A stretch of DNA of 64,000 nt from Chrysopilus asiliformis (GCA_964034945.1 OZ035960.1:47161002-47225001), one strand, 5' to 3'; shown: positions 1 to 10,851, counted from the stretch's first letter. The notes: a model not told the origin generated them from the sequence alone. Translations and numbers: made by a program.

Positions 1-48
1 AAATTTCTTACGCGTTTCCTAACTATATATCTCTAAACTATGGTAGTA

Positions 49-316
49 CACACAGAGACAAAAAAATTAAATCTAACTACTTTATAATGGGAAATCGAGA
101 CAATCACTAAAATTCTTAATTTTTAGTACAAAATAGTTTATTTGAATTGAAAAAATAATAGATTAAAAAACGAAACAGTAAATTTTACTACTGAGAAGTT
201 AAATTTTCTTGAAAAATTGACGATTTTGACTATTTTTGTAAATAAAATTAACTATCTTAGTAATAGTCACGATTCCCCATTATAAAATAATTAAATTTAC
301 TGTCTTTTCCTGAGTG
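49..316. mobile_element. TA-type MITE with CACACAGAG / CACTCAG ends
   Basis: The left end starts CACACAGAGACAAAA after a TA at 47-48. The right end, read on the minus strand, starts CACTCAGGAAAAGACA. The two arms stay alignable inward for about 60 bp, including a shared TTTATAATGGG(A/G)AATCG block. This matches the design of the MITEs at 34831 and 50868, which also begin CAC(T)CAGA and duplicate TA. The right-hand TA is not preserved here. No coding capacity. Family assignment is by end similarity only. Confidence 0.5.
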
Positions 317-1185
317 AAGGCTGAACGCTTAAATATTGAGCTCCTCTGGTCTACAATGTTAGGCGGGTAAAATAGTATTATCAACAACTCGATGCAGGCA
401 ACTTTAAACCTGTAATTTAATTCAAAGTTGAAATTTTATTGTCTCTTCGGTTGAATTTTTAAACTATTGTTTTTAAAATTTGATTTTAGAAAAATTTCAA
501 CTTTTTAGCTTAATATTTAAACCAAAAGTGTAAATTTTCAACTTTTCACGTTTAAATTTTTAACTAAGTTAGCTTACAAAGGTCCATTTACACTCAAGAA
601 AGTTGAGAAACTCAACCTAAATGCTTAAAACCATCAAAAATTCAGAATTAAATTTTGATAACGTTATAACGTAATTTTAAATAAAAGGCCGGAAAATTAT
701 TTCATTATTTCGTTACGCTACGACAGAGAAACTTTCATAAATACAATATCAAACAGAATTTTTATGATAATCTGTTATCAGTCATATTTCAAATACATTA
801 CAATTTTATCAATAAGTACAAAACACACGGAGCACCTGTAAATGGGTAACAAAGGGTATACAAGTGATTTACAATTTAATTGAAGTTAAACATTTTATAA
901 TAAATTTTATCAAATGTAATTATTCTTGGAAGGCACTACTATTTCCACCTGTTATGCTTTAATGTTTAACAAACGCTATCTCGATAAGAAATTTTTATTG
1001 ATAATATTTAGTGATATTTCGGTAGCTATAATCAAATATTGCCATTGACTTTTTTAAATTGCCTTGCAAGTTTTTTATTCCTTAAGAAAATGAAATTTAA
1101 GAGATTAGATTGAAAGATTTCTTCAATTACTGCCGGTGAAAACTTTCTATAAAGCTTGATTTTTTTCAATATATTTTTTTTCAGA
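317..1185. other. 5' flank of the acyl-CoA synthetase gene
   Basis: AT-rich sequence with no supportable open frame. A block at about 650-735 (TTATAACGTAATTTTAAA and TTTCGTTACGCTACG nearby) matches the right part of the hAT-like element at 50482-51346, so it is a truncated copy. The bases just before the start codon (TTTTTTTTCAG at 1174-1184) form a good splice acceptor one base upstream of the ATG. An untranslated first exon therefore probably lies in this stretch or beyond the window edge. I could not locate it. Confidence 0.45.
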
Positions 1186-4100
1186 ATGTCTGCAAGAAGT
1201 GATGATAAAATTTATCTGGGATTATCCGACTCGGATACCACTACCGACGTGCGAAAATGTGTTAAGATTCGAATGGGAAAGGAAGGAATGGCTGCAGTAC
1301 CACCGGTTACGATCCCACAATTTCTTCAAAAAGCCGTTGATGAATGTGGGGATCGTCCAGCAATGGCATTCAAGGATTCTGGTGACAATTGGACTTATAT
1401 AAGTTACAGGTACATCATTTTTTTGTATTAAAATTGTTGACTTCGAATGGGACCCCACGGGCCCTGGAGCTTCTTTCACCTGAATAAACACGGCCTTCAA
1501 TAAAACGATTACTGCTGAGTGCTGGATGTATGTAGATCGCATAAGGCGTAACGTTTATTTTCTAAGTAAAAAGAGTTTAACAATAAAATTACATTCGGTT
1601 TTTGCTCCGTCCGTTGTTCATCGGCTCCCGTTCGAAACTGAACGAGTACAAAGGCCGCTTGGAGTAACTACCGATCACAATCAGTTATAAAATTCGATAC
1701 AATCACATACAAAATTATGACTAAACTAGAGTACATTAATGACATAAAGAACCATGCAGGATTCGACGATTTTTATGCCCCCGGGCTAACTTTTGAACCA
1801 GTTGGGGTTTCCCTTTCGTTCTACCTGCATTGGAAAGGTATTTTGCTCTAGTTTCCTGGACATAAGCTCTTTTTTGGCGGGGAACTGCAGGGAGATGGTC
1901 AGCTGCGATCTTAGGCGCAATGATTTTTCCATGCAGTTTTCGACGATTTTTATGCCCCCATCAAAAATCATTGACCATCCCCCCGCAGTTCCCCGCCAAA
2001 AAAGAGCTTTTGTCCAGGAAACTGGAGCAAAATACCTTTCCAATGCAGGTAGAACGAAAGTGAAACCCAAAAGTTTGTCAAGGGGCATTTTCGTGCGTCG
2101 TTCTTTTTTATGTAAATTTTGCATTAAAGGAAAAAAAATATGTATTGAAAATCCGTTTTTAACATCGTTTTTCAGAGATTACCAAGATAAAATAATTCGC
2201 GTTGCTAAAATTTTTATAAAGCTTGGCTTGGAACCTAGAAACGCAGTTGGAATTCTTGGTTTTAACAGTCCAGAATGGTTTTATTCTGAACTAGGAGCGA
2301 TTTTTGCAGGCGGATTAGCGTCTGGAATTTATACAACAAATTCACCGGATGTTGTTCAAAACGCATTAGAAACTTCTAATGCAAATATTGTGGTTGTAGA
2401 CGATTCCAAGCAAATGCAGAAAATTCGCCAAATTCGAGATAAACTTCCGGCATTAAAAAGTGTTATTCAAATTAATGGACCATACGAATCCTACGTTAAA
2501 TCAGAAGACGGTTATTATAAGGTATATTGGCTTGTTTTGCTATCATGGATATCGGGATATAGAAATTCATTAAATTAAAATTTCAGTGGGAAGATATTGA
2601 AGAAATGAATGTAGATGATGTCGAGGATGAGTTTCAAAGAAGATCGGATGCAATTGTTGCCAACGAGTGTTGTTTGCTAATTTATACTGTAAGTTTTCGT
2701 ACATTATTATTTCAGAAAAGTGAATTTTTAATCCCATTAACTACAAAACTTCTCAGTCTGGAACTGTTGGATTCCCAAAAGCTGTTATGTTGTCTCATGA
2801 TAACGTGACATGGGATGCACGAACACTCATTAACCAAATAAACGATGCGAAATTCGGCGAGGAGTCAATTGTATCTTATTTGCCTCTCAGTCACATTGCT
2901 GGACAAATGGTTGATATATATTTACCCATCGGAATTGCAGGTTGCGTTTACTTTGCCGATAAGGACGCATTGAAGGGAACTTTGGTGAAAACTTTACAGG
3001 CTGCCAGACCAACTCGTTTCCTTGGCGTTCCAAGGGTTTACGAGAAGTTCGACGAAAAGCTTCAATCATTGACCACACGAGAGGGTATGTTGAAGCAAAT
3101 GCTTCTCAACTGGGCTAAGGGAGTGGCCTTGGCGCACCATTTAGCATCAATGAAAGAGTAAAATAGTTTGTTTCAAAATTGGTTGACAATCTATTTATTT
3201 TTGGTATTCATTACTTTCAGAGACCAACCAGAATCCTGGCAGTTGTGGTTTGCTAGGAAACTTGTATTGGGTCGAATTAAGGAAGGACTAGGACTTGATC
3301 ACTGCAGTACATATTTTACTGGGGCAGCTCCATTGTCCACAGCAGTAAAGGAATCATTTCTGTCCCTTGATTTGAAAATTTCCGAAGCATTCGGGATGTC
3401 GGAATGCGCTTTACATTCGGCATGTGTGGAGCGAAATCCCAACTTCCATACAGTGGGAAAACCTCTGGACGGTCTAGAAACTAGAATTGATACTCCGAAT
3501 GAGGAAGGAAAAGGAGAGGTAAATTTTAAACCCTTTTTATACTCTATACGAGAATCGTATAGAATTATTTTACATTTAGTATACCGTTTGTAACGCATCG
3601 AACTAATTATCGGACACAAAAAAGAACTACAACAGGGTGTTATAGATGACATTTTGATTTCCGCATGTCCGTCCGCAAATTATTTGTCTTTCTCAGCTTC
3701 GATTACTTGCATCTCTTTCTTTCTATATTGTTCCTATTCGCTCACTTATGAAAAACATTTACCTTCGGCTCACTGTTCCTTCACCGCAGTGAAGAAATAT
3801 AGTTTACCGCGTCATTTGACTTGTGCTGCTCATACAATGTTCACTTGCACCGCTTTCAGCTGCCTAGTGAGAAAAATTTTTGTGTGAGAAAAGTGAGTTT
3901 TCTCATTATTTGGTATTGTGAAATCGCGTAGTGGCGTCCCAAATGTTTTTTTCAAAAATTTCAAACCGCTATATAATTTCTCAATCGATTTTAAATCCGT
4001 AACCGCCAAAAGACGTGTGTTAAAAAATTCTTTCAATGTCCGAGGGGCGACCCCCTCTTGAAAAATACACGTACGCCACTGGAAAAACAAAAACGCCTGA

Positions 4101-7100
4101 AATGCAGTTTTTCGCATTCTGGAGCTCTTAAAACGTATTTTTGGCCACTCAGAGGGTCAGTGACCCCAAAACCCCCATCCAATAAAACGCATTTTTTTTA
4201 GGATCCAGGACTCAGTATATGTACTTTTAAGTGTTCTGCAACATGTTTTGTGATGCCTCCAAATGTTTTTATTTCCGTAGAAAAACTAAGTTTCTGTGCT
4301 ATTTTGCATTACCATTATAGATAAATGAATTCATCATGTGCAATCAACAAAAATTGTGATTTTGTTAACGTTAAAAAATAATTGAAGTAATTTTTTTTAA
4401 AATTTTTGGTGATAAGGGCGATTTTTCCACTTTTCAAATGATGCAAATCAAATTTTTTTTAAGCTCTTATCCAGTGTTGGGCAAAACGGCGTAAAAAACA
4501 GTTTTTTACATTTTTCAAGTAAAAAACGTAAAAAACGTAAAAAACTGGTAAAAAACGTAAAAAACCGTAAAAAACGTAAAAAATAGTAAAAAACCTAAAA
4601 AATGGGACATCGCATTTCCTACAAAGCATGACAGTATGTTTTAAAGTTTTTCTCAGCGTTTTATTAGAGATCCTATAATATAGAGAGTGGACATCAGCAC
4701 TTAATAGACTGTAGAGTAAGTTCGGGTATTGTGGTATAGGCGGGTAATGTGGTACACCATAATTTCTCAAATATGAGATGTCGCATCGCAAGATCAAACA
4801 TACAAAACTGTTTTTTGTGAAATTCGGCAACCATTGTTGGTGTTGACAAGTTCATGTTTTATCAGGTTATACACCAGAATTTTCTGAAAGACGTTTTTGA
4901 GCACAATCAAAATTTTATTGTCTCCACATTCAAGTGAATCTCGAAAGCCAATTTTAAGTTGTTTTTTTAACTGTGAATCAGTGAATGATTATTTAGACAA
5001 CACATTTGATTTTTGAAAGAAACATTTTTGGATTGAGGCGAATTTGACTAAGAAATCATTTTTTTGGTTTGTCACCGTGAAAACGGCTAATGTGGCATAC
5101 TATTTTTTCCATACAAACATTTAATATTTCAATGGAATAAACAGTATACCACATTACCCGCCAATTTTTTGAAGCACTACTTTTTCAGTTAGTGTACTTT
5201 TTTGATCATATTTTTGTTTTTATGTTTATGATTGATAACATTGCTGTAGAATTTTATAGGCAAGCGTCTGGAGGTATCGTAAACGAAATTCTAACATAAT
5301 TGCTTTTAAAACTAGTGATTTATTATGAAAATAAAAGAAGGTGTACCACAATACTCGAACTTACTCTACTACTAAGTAGGACAATCTATTAACTCAAATT
5401 AGAACAGTTGTTTGAATGGAATTTTTCCAGTTTTTAGAATTTCTTTTCCTTTTTTCTAGTTTTTTGAATATCTTTTCCTTTTTTTTTTAAATCGGACACA
5501 ACTTTTAATTTTTTTAAACACTGCAATCATGAATATTATGCTTTTATTAACCGATTGTAATTATTTTGGTAACTATTTGTGATAATGAAGGAATTTTTCG
5601 AAATTTTCGCGAAAGTTTTTCAGTTTTTCGACCATTTTTATACGTCCGGATGTCCACTCTCTAGATTATAGGCTCTCTAATTCAAAAACTGTAATTACAG
5701 CTGTATTTTTTTAATGATCCGATTTAGAGATCCATTTGGATCATTAAAAAAACGTACGGGAAATTTTTGTGGGTTTAGATTTGTTTTGAGGTTATGTTGA
5801 AACGAATCGTAGTCGAAATTACTGTAATAATATGTTGTGTCAATAACGTTTAAGATTGCAAAAGCCTATAGAAAAGTGACATATAGCCCATATGTCGCGA
5901 ATCTCTTCACATTATTCACAATAAGTAACGTTAAAATGAGTAGGCGGACGTAATGTAATGAAAGGATATAAACAGTTTTTGAACTCCGAGTTTAAAATCT
6001 TTTTCACTTTCAAGAGTGCAATTTGGAAATGCTTTTGAATACTTTTCTGTGTTTGCTGAAGACTATTAACCTTTTTATTGTTCTAAGATGATTTATTTAC
6101 AAATAATTACTATATTTAGTGAATGGCTACTTATTAAATTTTTTATCATCTATGTTTTAGGTTTTTTACAGTTTTTTACGTTTTTTACGTTAAAATTGAG
6201 GTTTTTTACGCGTAATTTTTTACGCGTAAAAAACTAGGTAAATTACTTTACGTAAAAAACCGGCACAACACTGCTCTTATCTCGCTTTTTTTTCTGATAC
6301 ACAGCGCCCAAAAAATTATTTTTTTCCTTTTAGTGCATTTTTAAAAAAAAGGCTTTTAAAAAAAAATTTATCTTATCTTTTTTAGTCATTTTGTATTTGA
6401 TTAGTATAAATAAAATTCTAAAATGAAAAGGATAATCACATTATCCTAAGCGATATGTCCCACTGGCCATCAGCTGTTGCAGCTTACTGATCCCGATATC
6501 AGTTGCACATGTAATCCAATGGCGCATGGCACACTGCAAAAAATGTGCAGCTGCATGTCTGCGACACAAAGCTGAATTTTTTGAACTGACCTAAATGTAG
6601 CTGATATCAGGCACATGTCGGGTAGTTTCTAATGTCATTTTTGATAGATTAAATAAAATAAAGGGATAATTTTCAATATTTTTTTCGTCTGGCGGTAATA
6701 ATTGTCATCAGTGGCACAGTATATTAAGGTAGCATGGCCTCTCTCTAGGTTATAGGCTCTCTACTTCATATAATGTTGACTTTACAATAATTACTAGTTG
6801 GGGACATCATAAAATTTTGACAAGTCTGTTTAATTAATAAACTTTTGAACAAGTGAAAATAAATACGATGTCCATCGAATAGGAAAAATTAAACACAGGA
6901 ATCGTACAAGCTGTAGGAAAAGGTAGATGTTTGTACGATTGCACAGATTCAGTTTTTTTAGCAGAGAAATAAGGAGAAGTTCTTCCTCCGAGTCCGACAT
7001 TTTGACGTTTGAGGTCAGCTGATCCCAGTTCAGTGTGTCATGTCAACTGATCGAATCAGTTCATGCAGCTGCGCGACCTGATGTCGGGATCAGTCAGCTG

Positions 7101-9002
7101 CAGGAGCTGATGCGCCAGTGGGACATCTCCCTAACAGGACCTTCCGTTATCCTTACAGACTACTTACTGTCAGAATCGGATTCGCCGATCCCCAAGACCC
7201 CAGATAAGATTTTTCCCGGAAAATTCGAGGAAAATGATAATCACGTTATCCTTACGAGACAGACAAAACCCCTCAGAATACGCGATCCCAAAACCACCCA
7301 GAAAAGATTTTTTGCAGAAAATTTGAGAAGGATAATCACGTTATTCTTGCAGGACGTTCCCTTATCCTTACTTAATGTCAGAATCGGATTTGCCGATTCC
7401 AAAAACCCCCAGATAAATTTGTTCCGGAAAATTTAAAAAAAGGATAATCACGTTATCCTTATACAACCGTCCGTTATCCCTACACACTTTTTAATCCCAG
7501 AATCGGATTCAGGGACCCCCCAGAATAGATATAAACCCCCCAGAATCACGTTATCCTTGCAGGATCTTCCCCTATCCTTACAAGGACGATGTAGAGAAAA
7601 TATTGTATTGTAATCGGACTTACGTATGTGTGCAAAATTACAAGTCAATCGGATGAGTGGATGTGGGTCAAAATTGGATTGCAAGATTTGAATCTGATGG
7701 ACACAAAGGCAAGCTAAATAAAAGCTTTTTAAAAGGCCGCAGAATGATTTCTCCACTTTTCAAATGCTGTAAATGGGGTTTTAAACAAAAGCAAACACAA
7801 ATTAACGGTGAGATAGTATCTTTCTTACATAATCGAACCTCATATGATGAATATAAGTGGGTATAATGTTATAATGTTGAAAACTGGAGAACTAATTGAA
7901 ATAGAAAGTTAAAATTTGGCTCCTCGTCACCCATAAAAATGGAAAAGATTTTTGCGATCATTTTTTCCAGAGTCACGTTTCTTAGTATTCTATGGGACGA
8001 TCGAAAACTGCGTCAACGGTACAGGGGAGAGAAAGAAAGAGGTTTACAGGTAAGGGTGGGGTCGATCTACCCAATGGAAGCCAAATGGCGTAAACCTCAT
8101 ACAAATTGCTCTAAGGATTCGGGATATACCAGGGAAGGAGCTCAGGAGTAAGGGTTCACAAATAGCCATGCTTCGTGCCGCTATGACTCATTATTTGTTG
8201 GACATTTTGTTTTCGTCACTTGATATTATATTTCGAATATTGAAAATTAAAGTTCACAATAAATATTTACGTAGATTTTGTTGCGAGGACGTCACAGATT
8301 CATGGGCTACATGAATGAAATTCAAAAAACGAAAGATACAATTGACGAGGATGGTTGGCTCCGCACTGGTGATCTTGGATACGTTGACGAGGAGGGATAT
8401 TTGTACATTACTGGTAGAATCAAAGAAATCATAATTACAGCTGGAGGAGAAAATATCCCACCTAGCCATATAGAAAATCTAGTTAAAAAAGCCTTACCCG
8501 TTGTAAGCAATGCCTGCCTAATTGGTGACCATAGAAAATTTTTGAGTATTTTAGTTACTTTAAAGGTAAGTTGAGAAAACTCAAATTTTTTTAAAAATAA
8601 ATTCAAAAAAAAATCTTTTAAAGACTCGCATGAATTTGGAGACGGGAGCACCGCTTGATGATCTTCACCCAGACACAATCGAGTGGCTGAAAACACTCGA
8701 CTTGAAATACACAAAACTAAGTGAAATTATTGAAGCTGGTCCATGTCCGAAAGTTCTTAAAGCGATTGAAGATGGTATAAAATGTGCAAATAAAGAAGCA
8801 ATTTCCAATGCCCAAAAAGTACAAAAGGTCGCCTTACTCGCACATGATTTTTCAATTCCAACAGGAGAAATAGGTATTTTTTTTCAAATTTCAATGCTTC
8901 TTTATTTTACATTTTTTTAATGTTTTAGGGCCTACTCTTAAACTTAAGCGTAATGTTGTAGCACAAAAATATGCGGATATTATTGAAAATTTTTATAAAT
9001 AG
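1186..9002 (+). CDS. ACSBG: Long-chain-fatty-acid--CoA ligase, bubblegum (ACSBG) family
   Basis: Activates long-chain fatty acids to acyl-CoA using ATP and CoA, through an acyl-AMP intermediate. Coding exons: 1186-1409, 2176-2521, 2587-2688, 2757-3157, 3221-3518, 8275-8565, 8624-8873, 8929-9002. All are bounded by GT/AG and keep frame, giving 661 residues, the usual size of this family. Visible motifs: the phosphate-binding loop [13 protein letters not shown] at about 223-235, GAAPLS at 392-397, EAFGMSE at 413-419, TGD with Asp490, and [15 protein letters not shown] at 504-518. The C-terminal domain ends ADIIENFYK. The ATG follows a splice acceptor by one base, so a 5' untranslated exon is expected. 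An AATAAA lies at 9044-9049. Introns 2, 3, 4, 6 and 7 are 55-68 nt; intron 5 is 4756 nt and packed with nested transposons. Drosophila has two such genes (bgm and hll); I cannot say which is the ortholog. Confidence 0.93.
1766..2100. mobile_element. Foldback MITE in intron 1 of the synthetase gene
   Basis: Two arms of about 85 bp, roughly 1804-1889 and 1982-2068, are inverted copies of each other. They run from GGGTTTCCCTTTCGTTCTAC to GGCGGGGAACTGC with few mismatches. The similarity continues outward through a weaker shared GAC.ATTTTTATGCCCC block, so the outer limits are about 1766 and 2100. It sits wholly inside intron 1 (1410-2175). It gives an open frame that runs into exon 2, but that part is not coding. 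Superfamily not assigned. Confidence 0.6.
3539..3680 (-). repeat. T1 repeat, truncated end fragment
   Basis: Reads as the terminal part of the T1 family in reverse orientation: TATACTCTATACGAGAATC, then a TTTGTAACGCATCG block, then GGGTGTTATAGATGAC and GCATGTCCGTCC. The same order is seen at 17372-17515. The copy breaks off just where the tandem GTCCGTCTGTC tract should begin. It lies in intron 5 of the synthetase gene. Confidence 0.55.
3681..4463. other. Intron 5 sequence without recognisable features
   Basis: AT-rich intronic sequence. Open frames on both strands (3654-3887 plus, 3830-4117 minus) have no domain signature and are treated as chance. The last part, shortly before 4464, should be the continuation of the T5 repeat in which the hAT-like element sits, because the CTCTTATC target duplicate belongs to T5 sequence. 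Confidence 0.4.
4662..5690. mobile_element. TIR element nested in the hAT-like element
   Basis: The left copy TAGAGATCCTATAATATAGA followed by GAGTGGACATC (about 4662-4695) is mirrored at about 5650-5690 (GATGTCCACTCTCTAGATTA and TAGGCTCTCTAA). A degenerate third copy of one end (CTCTCTAGGTTATAGG) is present near 6738. The interior holds the TA-flanked element 4714-5366. No coding frame. Target duplication not resolved. Confidence 0.5.
4714..5366. mobile_element. TA-flanked MITE with repeated GTGGTA words
   Basis: TIR GAGTAAGTTCGGGTATTGTG against, on the minus strand, GAGTAAGTTCGAGTATTGTG, flanked by TA at 4712-4713 and 5367-5368. The interior repeats GGGTAATGTGGTACACC-like words several times in both orientations (CGGGTAATGTGGTACACC near 4742, CTAATGTGGCATAC near 5088, GTATACCACATTACCCGCC near 5144). 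Architecture parallels the elements at 19776 and 38316. No transposase. Confidence 0.75.
6282..6449 (+). repeat. T5 repeat, left part (interrupted)
   Basis: Contains CTGATACACAGCGCCCAAAA, then TTTTTAGTCATTTTGTATTTG, then AAAAGGATAATCACATTATCC. The same order, in reverse, makes up 63590-64000 and 18290-18660. The copy is interrupted by the element at 6450-7129 and resumes at 7130 with ctaacaggacc, exactly the next T5 words. Confidence 0.7.
6450..7129. mobile_element. TIR element inserted in a T5 repeat
   Basis: Ends are GCGATATGTCCCACTGG on the left and, on the minus strand, GAGATGTCCCACTGGCG on the right. The inverted similarity runs on for about 50 bp through TGATCCCGA(T/C)ATCAG. A 5-bp CCTAA is present at 6445-6449 and 7130-7134. 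Removing the element restores the uninterrupted T5 order. No transposase. Superfamily uncertain. Confidence 0.75.
7130..7730 (+). repeat. T5 repeat, right part with GGATAAC palindromes
   Basis: Three irregular units are built on GGATAATCACGTTATCC, a near-palindrome, alternating with TTATCCTTACAG, TCAGAATCGGATT(C/T)GCCGAT and CCCCAGATAA. The copy then passes into TCGGACTTACGTATGTGTG, GGATGTGGGTCAAAATTGG and TTGAATCTGAYGGACA, which recur at 12410-12500. Spurious short frames are present. No coding signal. Confidence 0.75.
7795..7925 (+). repeat. T3 repeat, partial copy
   Basis: Words TTTCTTACATAATCGAACC, GATGAATATAAGTGGGTATAA and GAAAACTGGAGAACTAATTG, ending GTTAAAATTTGGC. They recur in the same order at 9075-9215 and in part at 13807 and 14585. 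No coding content. Confidence 0.6.
7926..8274. other. 3' end of intron 5
   Basis: No repeat family or coding exon recognised. Ends in the acceptor TTTACGTAG at 8266-8274 directly before the ATT codon of exon 6 of the acyl-CoA synthetase. The acceptor's pyrimidine tract is weak, but the reading frame and the conserved RGRH motif on its far side leave little doubt. Confidence 0.6.
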
Positions 9003-9043
9003 AATAATGTTAGTTATAGTAATAATTTGTTAAATCAAATTTA

Positions 9044-9049
9044 AATAAA
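9044..9049 (+). promoter_or_regulatory. Polyadenylation signal AATAAA of the acyl-CoA synthetase gene
   Basis: Canonical AATAAA 42 bases after the stop codon at 9000-9002. Position and sequence fit. Not tested. Confidence 0.6.
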
Positions 9050-9065
9050 AAACACAGTTTAATAA

Positions 9066-9220
9066 ACTTAAAGCTGAGATGATACCTTTCTTACATAATT
9101 AAACTTCACATGCTGAATATAAGTGGGTATAACGTTGAATATTTTTATTCGAAAACATTGGAAAACTCGAGGACTAATTGATGTAGAAAGTTGATATTTG
9201 GCATGGAACAGGCGTTTATG
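9066..9220 (+). repeat. T3 repeat, left part
   Basis: GATACCTTTCTTACATAATT, GAATATAAGTGGGTATAACG, GAGGACTAATTGATGTAGAA and GGCATGGAACAGGCGTTTAT. The family continues at about 9712 after the retrotransposon fragment (TTGCAAAAATTGAACCACC), so the retrotransposon landed inside this T3 copy. Confidence 0.6.
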
Positions 9221-9711
9221 AAAACAAAACAAAAAAATGTCCTGCAACTGTTTGACCGAATTCAAAAACGTGCAATCCGACTGATTGGAGACAAATCTTT
9301 GACAGATTTATTACCATCTCTCGAACATCGTCGCTCTGTTGGGGTACTCAGCATATTCTATAGATATTTTCATGGCAAATGTTCTACCAAAATTTCCCAA
9401 CTTATTCCCTCACGGTATGTTTTCCCTAGACCCTCTCGTGCAGCTACAGGCGCGCACGATTTCTTCCTGGAGCCTCCCCGTTTTCGTACAGTATAGTTTA
9501 GGAGTTCCTTCATTCCGCGAACAACAAGACTTTGGAACGATTTACCATGCCATGTGTTCCTCCCGGACTATAACCCACAAAAGTTCAAGGAGAACATAAA
9601 TCGGCATCTCTTTTTGTCCTTCCGACCGTCCTTAGTTGTGCTTCGGCATTAAAGGGTCTTCCCCTAAACTCTGGCTGAAACTACAAAAAAAAATAAAAAA
9701 AAATAAATAAA
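9221..9711 (+). pseudogene. 3' end of a non-LTR retrotransposon (reverse transcriptase C-terminus)
   Basis: Translating from about 9221 gives LFDRIQKRAIRLIGD, then EHRRSVGVLSIFYRYFHGKC, the C-terminal tail typical of jockey/CR1-type LINE polymerases. An in-frame TAG at 9494-9496 interrupts it. The same frame then continues RSSFIPRTTRLWNDLP up to TAA at 9650-9652. The rest of the polymerase is absent, the usual 5' truncation. An A-rich AAATAAATAAAT tail ends the copy near 9711. It lies just 3' of the acyl-CoA synthetase gene inside a T3 repeat. Non-functional. Confidence 0.8.
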
Positions 9712-9939
9712 TCTCTTCCGAGAATTGCAAAAATTGAACCACCCCTTCCCCGCTCTCTCAAACAAAAGGTTTTTGCGATTTTCTCGAAAACGGTTCGTTT
9801 TTCCGTACAATAGCTTTGGAATGCAAAAAACCTCGTCAAAATCGGGTAAGAATTGCTGGAAGAAGTCGATCTTACAAATTTCGTTACATACATCCATACA
9901 TACGCACGAACTCGTGAACACAAGCACACACATACACAC
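9712..9939 (+). repeat. T3 repeat, continued
   Basis: AAAAATTGAACCACCCCTTC, TTTCTCGAAAACGGTTCG and CAAAAAACCTCGTCAAAATC, then a CATACATACGCACG-rich run. The same order is at 30344-30545. The copy is split by the MITE at 9942-10447 and resumes with ATACACACCCATACATACAT. Confidence 0.5.
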
Positions 9940-9941
9940 TA

Positions 9942-10447
9942 GGGTGGATCGCGGCTCGAACAAAAAAAAATAAATGTGGCAATGTGAACAGCGGGGGTAT
10001 GGAAAAGATGTGAATATATGTAAAAATAAAATTTGGAAAATTTCACCTCGATCGGAGGTCATTTTCAGTTTCCGCTTTTCATTTGAAATTTTGAAAATCT
10101 GGCATTAAACTAAAAATTTCAACTTTCACCAAAACCAAGGAGGATTTCCAAAAAAGCTTGAATTAGTTAACAAATAACAAAAAAAAACCCAAAAAGGATT
10201 TCGAATTACAAATGCCTCCACACGGCGACACAGCAAAAGTGATTAGCGAAAATACATAGAAATTCACTTAGCGCATACACACTTTTATACCAAATTTTCA
10301 AACGAAAAGCGGAAACTGAAGATAACCTCCGATCGAGCTGAAACTTTCCACAATTTGTTTTTATATCAATTCACAACTTTTCCACCCCCCCCCCCCCCCC
10401 CCCCCCCCCGTTTCCGAAATCCGAGAAAAAAGAAAAGCGATCCACCC
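9942..10447. mobile_element. TA-flanked MITE with a 25-C homopolymer
   Basis: Ends GGGTGGATCGC and GCGATCCACCC, with TA at 9940-9941 and 10448-10449. A second pair of inverted blocks lies inside (ACCTCGATCGGAGGTCATTT with TTTCCGCTTTTCATTTG near 10046, mirrored near 10296-10340). A run of 25 cytosines at 10385-10409 lies in the right arm. No coding frame. The 506-bp size, the TA duplication and the GGGTRR ends resemble Tc1/mariner-type MITEs. Confidence 0.75.
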
Positions 10448-10576
10448 TAATACACACCCATACATACATGTTGCAAACATTTTAGAATTAAAGACATTTT
10501 TACAATAATGCTCCAATCGACTCAGGAGTTCTCGAAAAATGTTTCTTAGGCAAAATTAGGAGGCCAAAATTTTTCA

Positions 10577-10628
10577 TGTATACAATACTTTATTATACAA
10601 TACTTTATTATACAATACTTTATTATTA
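10577..10628. repeat. Three-copy 17-bp tandem repeat
   Basis: The unit TACAATACTTTATTATA is repeated three times in a row, then decays into TTATTATAAG. No function visible. Confidence 0.8.
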
Positions 10629-10851
10629 TAAGAAAGTAAAAAAAAACGGTTTGCCTTTAGGACCTTCCGTTTCGAATTTTGAAATTCTAACACCAAATTC
10701 GTGATCACCGGCCACGAAAACTCCCCGATGTCAGTTTTTGGAAAAAAAATAGTGAGCAAACGATATTTGAGTTATATCTACAGTATCTTTCGCTTCGATT
10801 TTTTAAGTTCTAACACTAGATTTGTCATCAGCGACACCAAAAACACTCTAA

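Larger units (their letters stand above)
4472..6273. mobile_element. Non-autonomous hAT-like element, 1.8 kb
   Basis: Ends are CAGTGTTGGGCAAAAC on the left and, read on the minus strand, CAGTGTTGTGCCGG on the right. They are flanked by a perfect 8-bp target duplication CTCTTATC at 4464-4471 and 6274-6281, which is the hAT signature. Both subterminal regions are made of the word GTAAAAAAC repeated many times, in inverted orientation at the two ends. There is no transposase frame. At least two further elements are nested inside (4662-5690 and 4714-5366). The target was a T5 repeat within intron 5 of the acyl-CoA synthetase gene. Confidence 0.85.

Noticed and set aside
1793..2175. N-terminal 127 codons of the frame that runs into exon 2 of the acyl-CoA synthetase
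   Set aside because: The segment is a foldback MITE in intron 1, and a clean acceptor at 2174-2175 links exon 2 to exon 1 with family-consistent sequence.
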